Shown: in pieces, positions 63,550 to 64,000 of the stretch
Position numbering within the stretch: the stretch's first letter is position 1
How the letters are laid out: the number at the start of each line of letters is the position of its first letter
Origin: an uncultured Lachnospiraceae bacterium
GTDB taxonomy: Bacteria > Bacillota > Clostridia > Lachnospirales > Lachnospiraceae
DNA length: 64,000 bases
Assembly: GCA_947245585.1 (NCBI GenBank)
Contig: CAMXPV010000003.1
Coordinates: forward strand, 1 to 64,000
Reading direction: 5' to 3'
Made by a program: the position numbers and the translations under genes
The notes under the pieces: model-generated
What the model saw: only the letters and a program-made list of their open reading frames with translations
The model's database searches: none
What the model was told of the DNA's origin: nothing

Positions 63550-64000
63550 TTAGTTTTTCAGGAACGCAACAACACCATTGCTCTTTAAATTCAATACCAC
63601 GTGGTCGGCTCTCACTTCCATAACTTCCACATCTGTCCATGCACCGTCAATGTACTGTGCCGCCGCAATATTGGCGCCGTCTGTCACGCCGGGCATATAG
63701 AAATTGATCGTTGCCTCCGCGGCCGGGAACTGAACGTCTACCACATTCAATACGATACCATCTTTATTTGCGCGGACAGAATCCACGAATGCAATTGACA
63801 CCTTGGAGATGCTCGCTGTCATGTTGGTTACCTTGCCGTCCACGATCAGATTGCCGCCCTGAGCAACAGGCGTTGCCTCCTCGATGCCCTGGGTATCTAA
63901 CACCGCATTATTGTAATACTCGTCCGCAGATTTGCCTGCCGCCTCTGCATCCTGCATCTGCGCCCCGTTCACGAAGCCCTGCGCTACCGCTTCTCCTTCC
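63550..64000 (-). CDS. C-terminal part of a secreted or surface protein, cut by the window edge
   Basis: The frame is open to position 64000 in the minus direction, so the gene starts outside the window. The visible 149 codons end in beta-rich sequence (FYMPGVTDGANIAAAQYIDGAWTDVEVMEVRADHVVLNL). A Gly/Ala/Asn-rich upstream part and the absence of membrane segments suggest a secreted or wall-associated protein, but no domain is identified. Its end lies just outside the tyrS promoter. Confidence 0.6.
   Translation of the reverse strand, partial: EGEAVAQGFVNGAQMQDAEAAGKSADEYYNNAVLDTQGIEEATPVAQGGNLIVDGKVTNMTASISKVSIAFVDSVRANKDGIVLNVVDVQFPAAEATINFYMPGVTDGANIAAAQYIDGAWTDVEVMEVRADHVVLNLKSNGVVAFLKN

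Overview
The window looks like a chromosomal segment of a low-to-medium GC Gram-positive anaerobe of the Clostridia, most likely Lachnospiraceae. This is an inference from gene content: anaerobic ribonucleotide reductase (nrdDG), a GGGtGRT/NifU-like gene pair, a CotF-like ferritin-fold protein, a firmicute-type type VII secretion cluster, an agr peptide quorum-sensing locus, a tyrS T-box and AGGAGG-type ribosome binding sites. Most genes lie on the minus strand, so read most blocks from high to low coordinates. There are no rRNA genes, CRISPR arrays or intact mobile elements. One tRNA (Thr, anticodon CGT) is present.

Region by region. 1-4166: type VIIb secretion genes (esaA-, WXG100-, essA-, esaB- and essB-like, then the first codons of a gene running off the left edge, probably essC). 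4190-7213: a complete agr locus (agrB, a 48-codon agrD, the kinase agrC, the LytTR regulator agrA) with a LytTR-type direct repeat in front of agrD. A hairpin terminator sits on the agrB stop codon only 23 nt before the secretion operon, so secretion may be fed by read-through from agr. 7354-7696: a 34-bp perfect palindrome and an XRE regulator. 7847-18670: lipoproteins, a PIN/NYN protein coupled to an esterase, a hybrid kinase, a ferritin-like protein, a membrane/YD-repeat fusion and a PAS-GGDEF-EAL protein. 18663-19553: a BrnT/BrnA-like pair whose toxin has lost its N-terminus, followed by a repeat-bearing noncoding stretch.

19554-32080: GGGtGRT and NifU-like proteins, a PAS-GGDEF protein, a left-handed beta-helix protein, topoisomerase III, a DUF234-type ATPase, a GGDEF-EAL protein, asd and argH, all on one strand and mostly tightly spaced. 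32188-33900: an ABC importer (ATPase and permease only) with a structured 5' leader. 33924-38100: nrdG, nrdD, a secreted DxDGDG protein and tRNA-Thr. 38174-45691: mscS, glgB with a long charged tail, a DUF1015 gene, a small hypothetical gene, serA and serC. 45796-53783: leuB, a GT-C-like membrane protein, ilvD, ilvB and an L,D-transpeptidase in one operon, preceded by a lipoprotein gene. 53837-64000: yajC, tgt, a VanY-type carboxypeptidase, aroC, DUF3737, a membrane-anchored GH25 lysozyme, a DRE-TIM aldolase, T-box-controlled tyrS, and a truncated secreted-protein gene at the right edge.

Functionally the window joins core metabolism (Leu/Ile/Val, Ser, Arg, Asp-family, aromatic and deoxynucleotide synthesis, glycogen branching) with envelope work (L,D-transpeptidase, VanY, GH25) and signalling (agr, three cyclic-di-GMP-type proteins, a hybrid kinase). 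The most notable material is the agr/type VII block at 1-7700.
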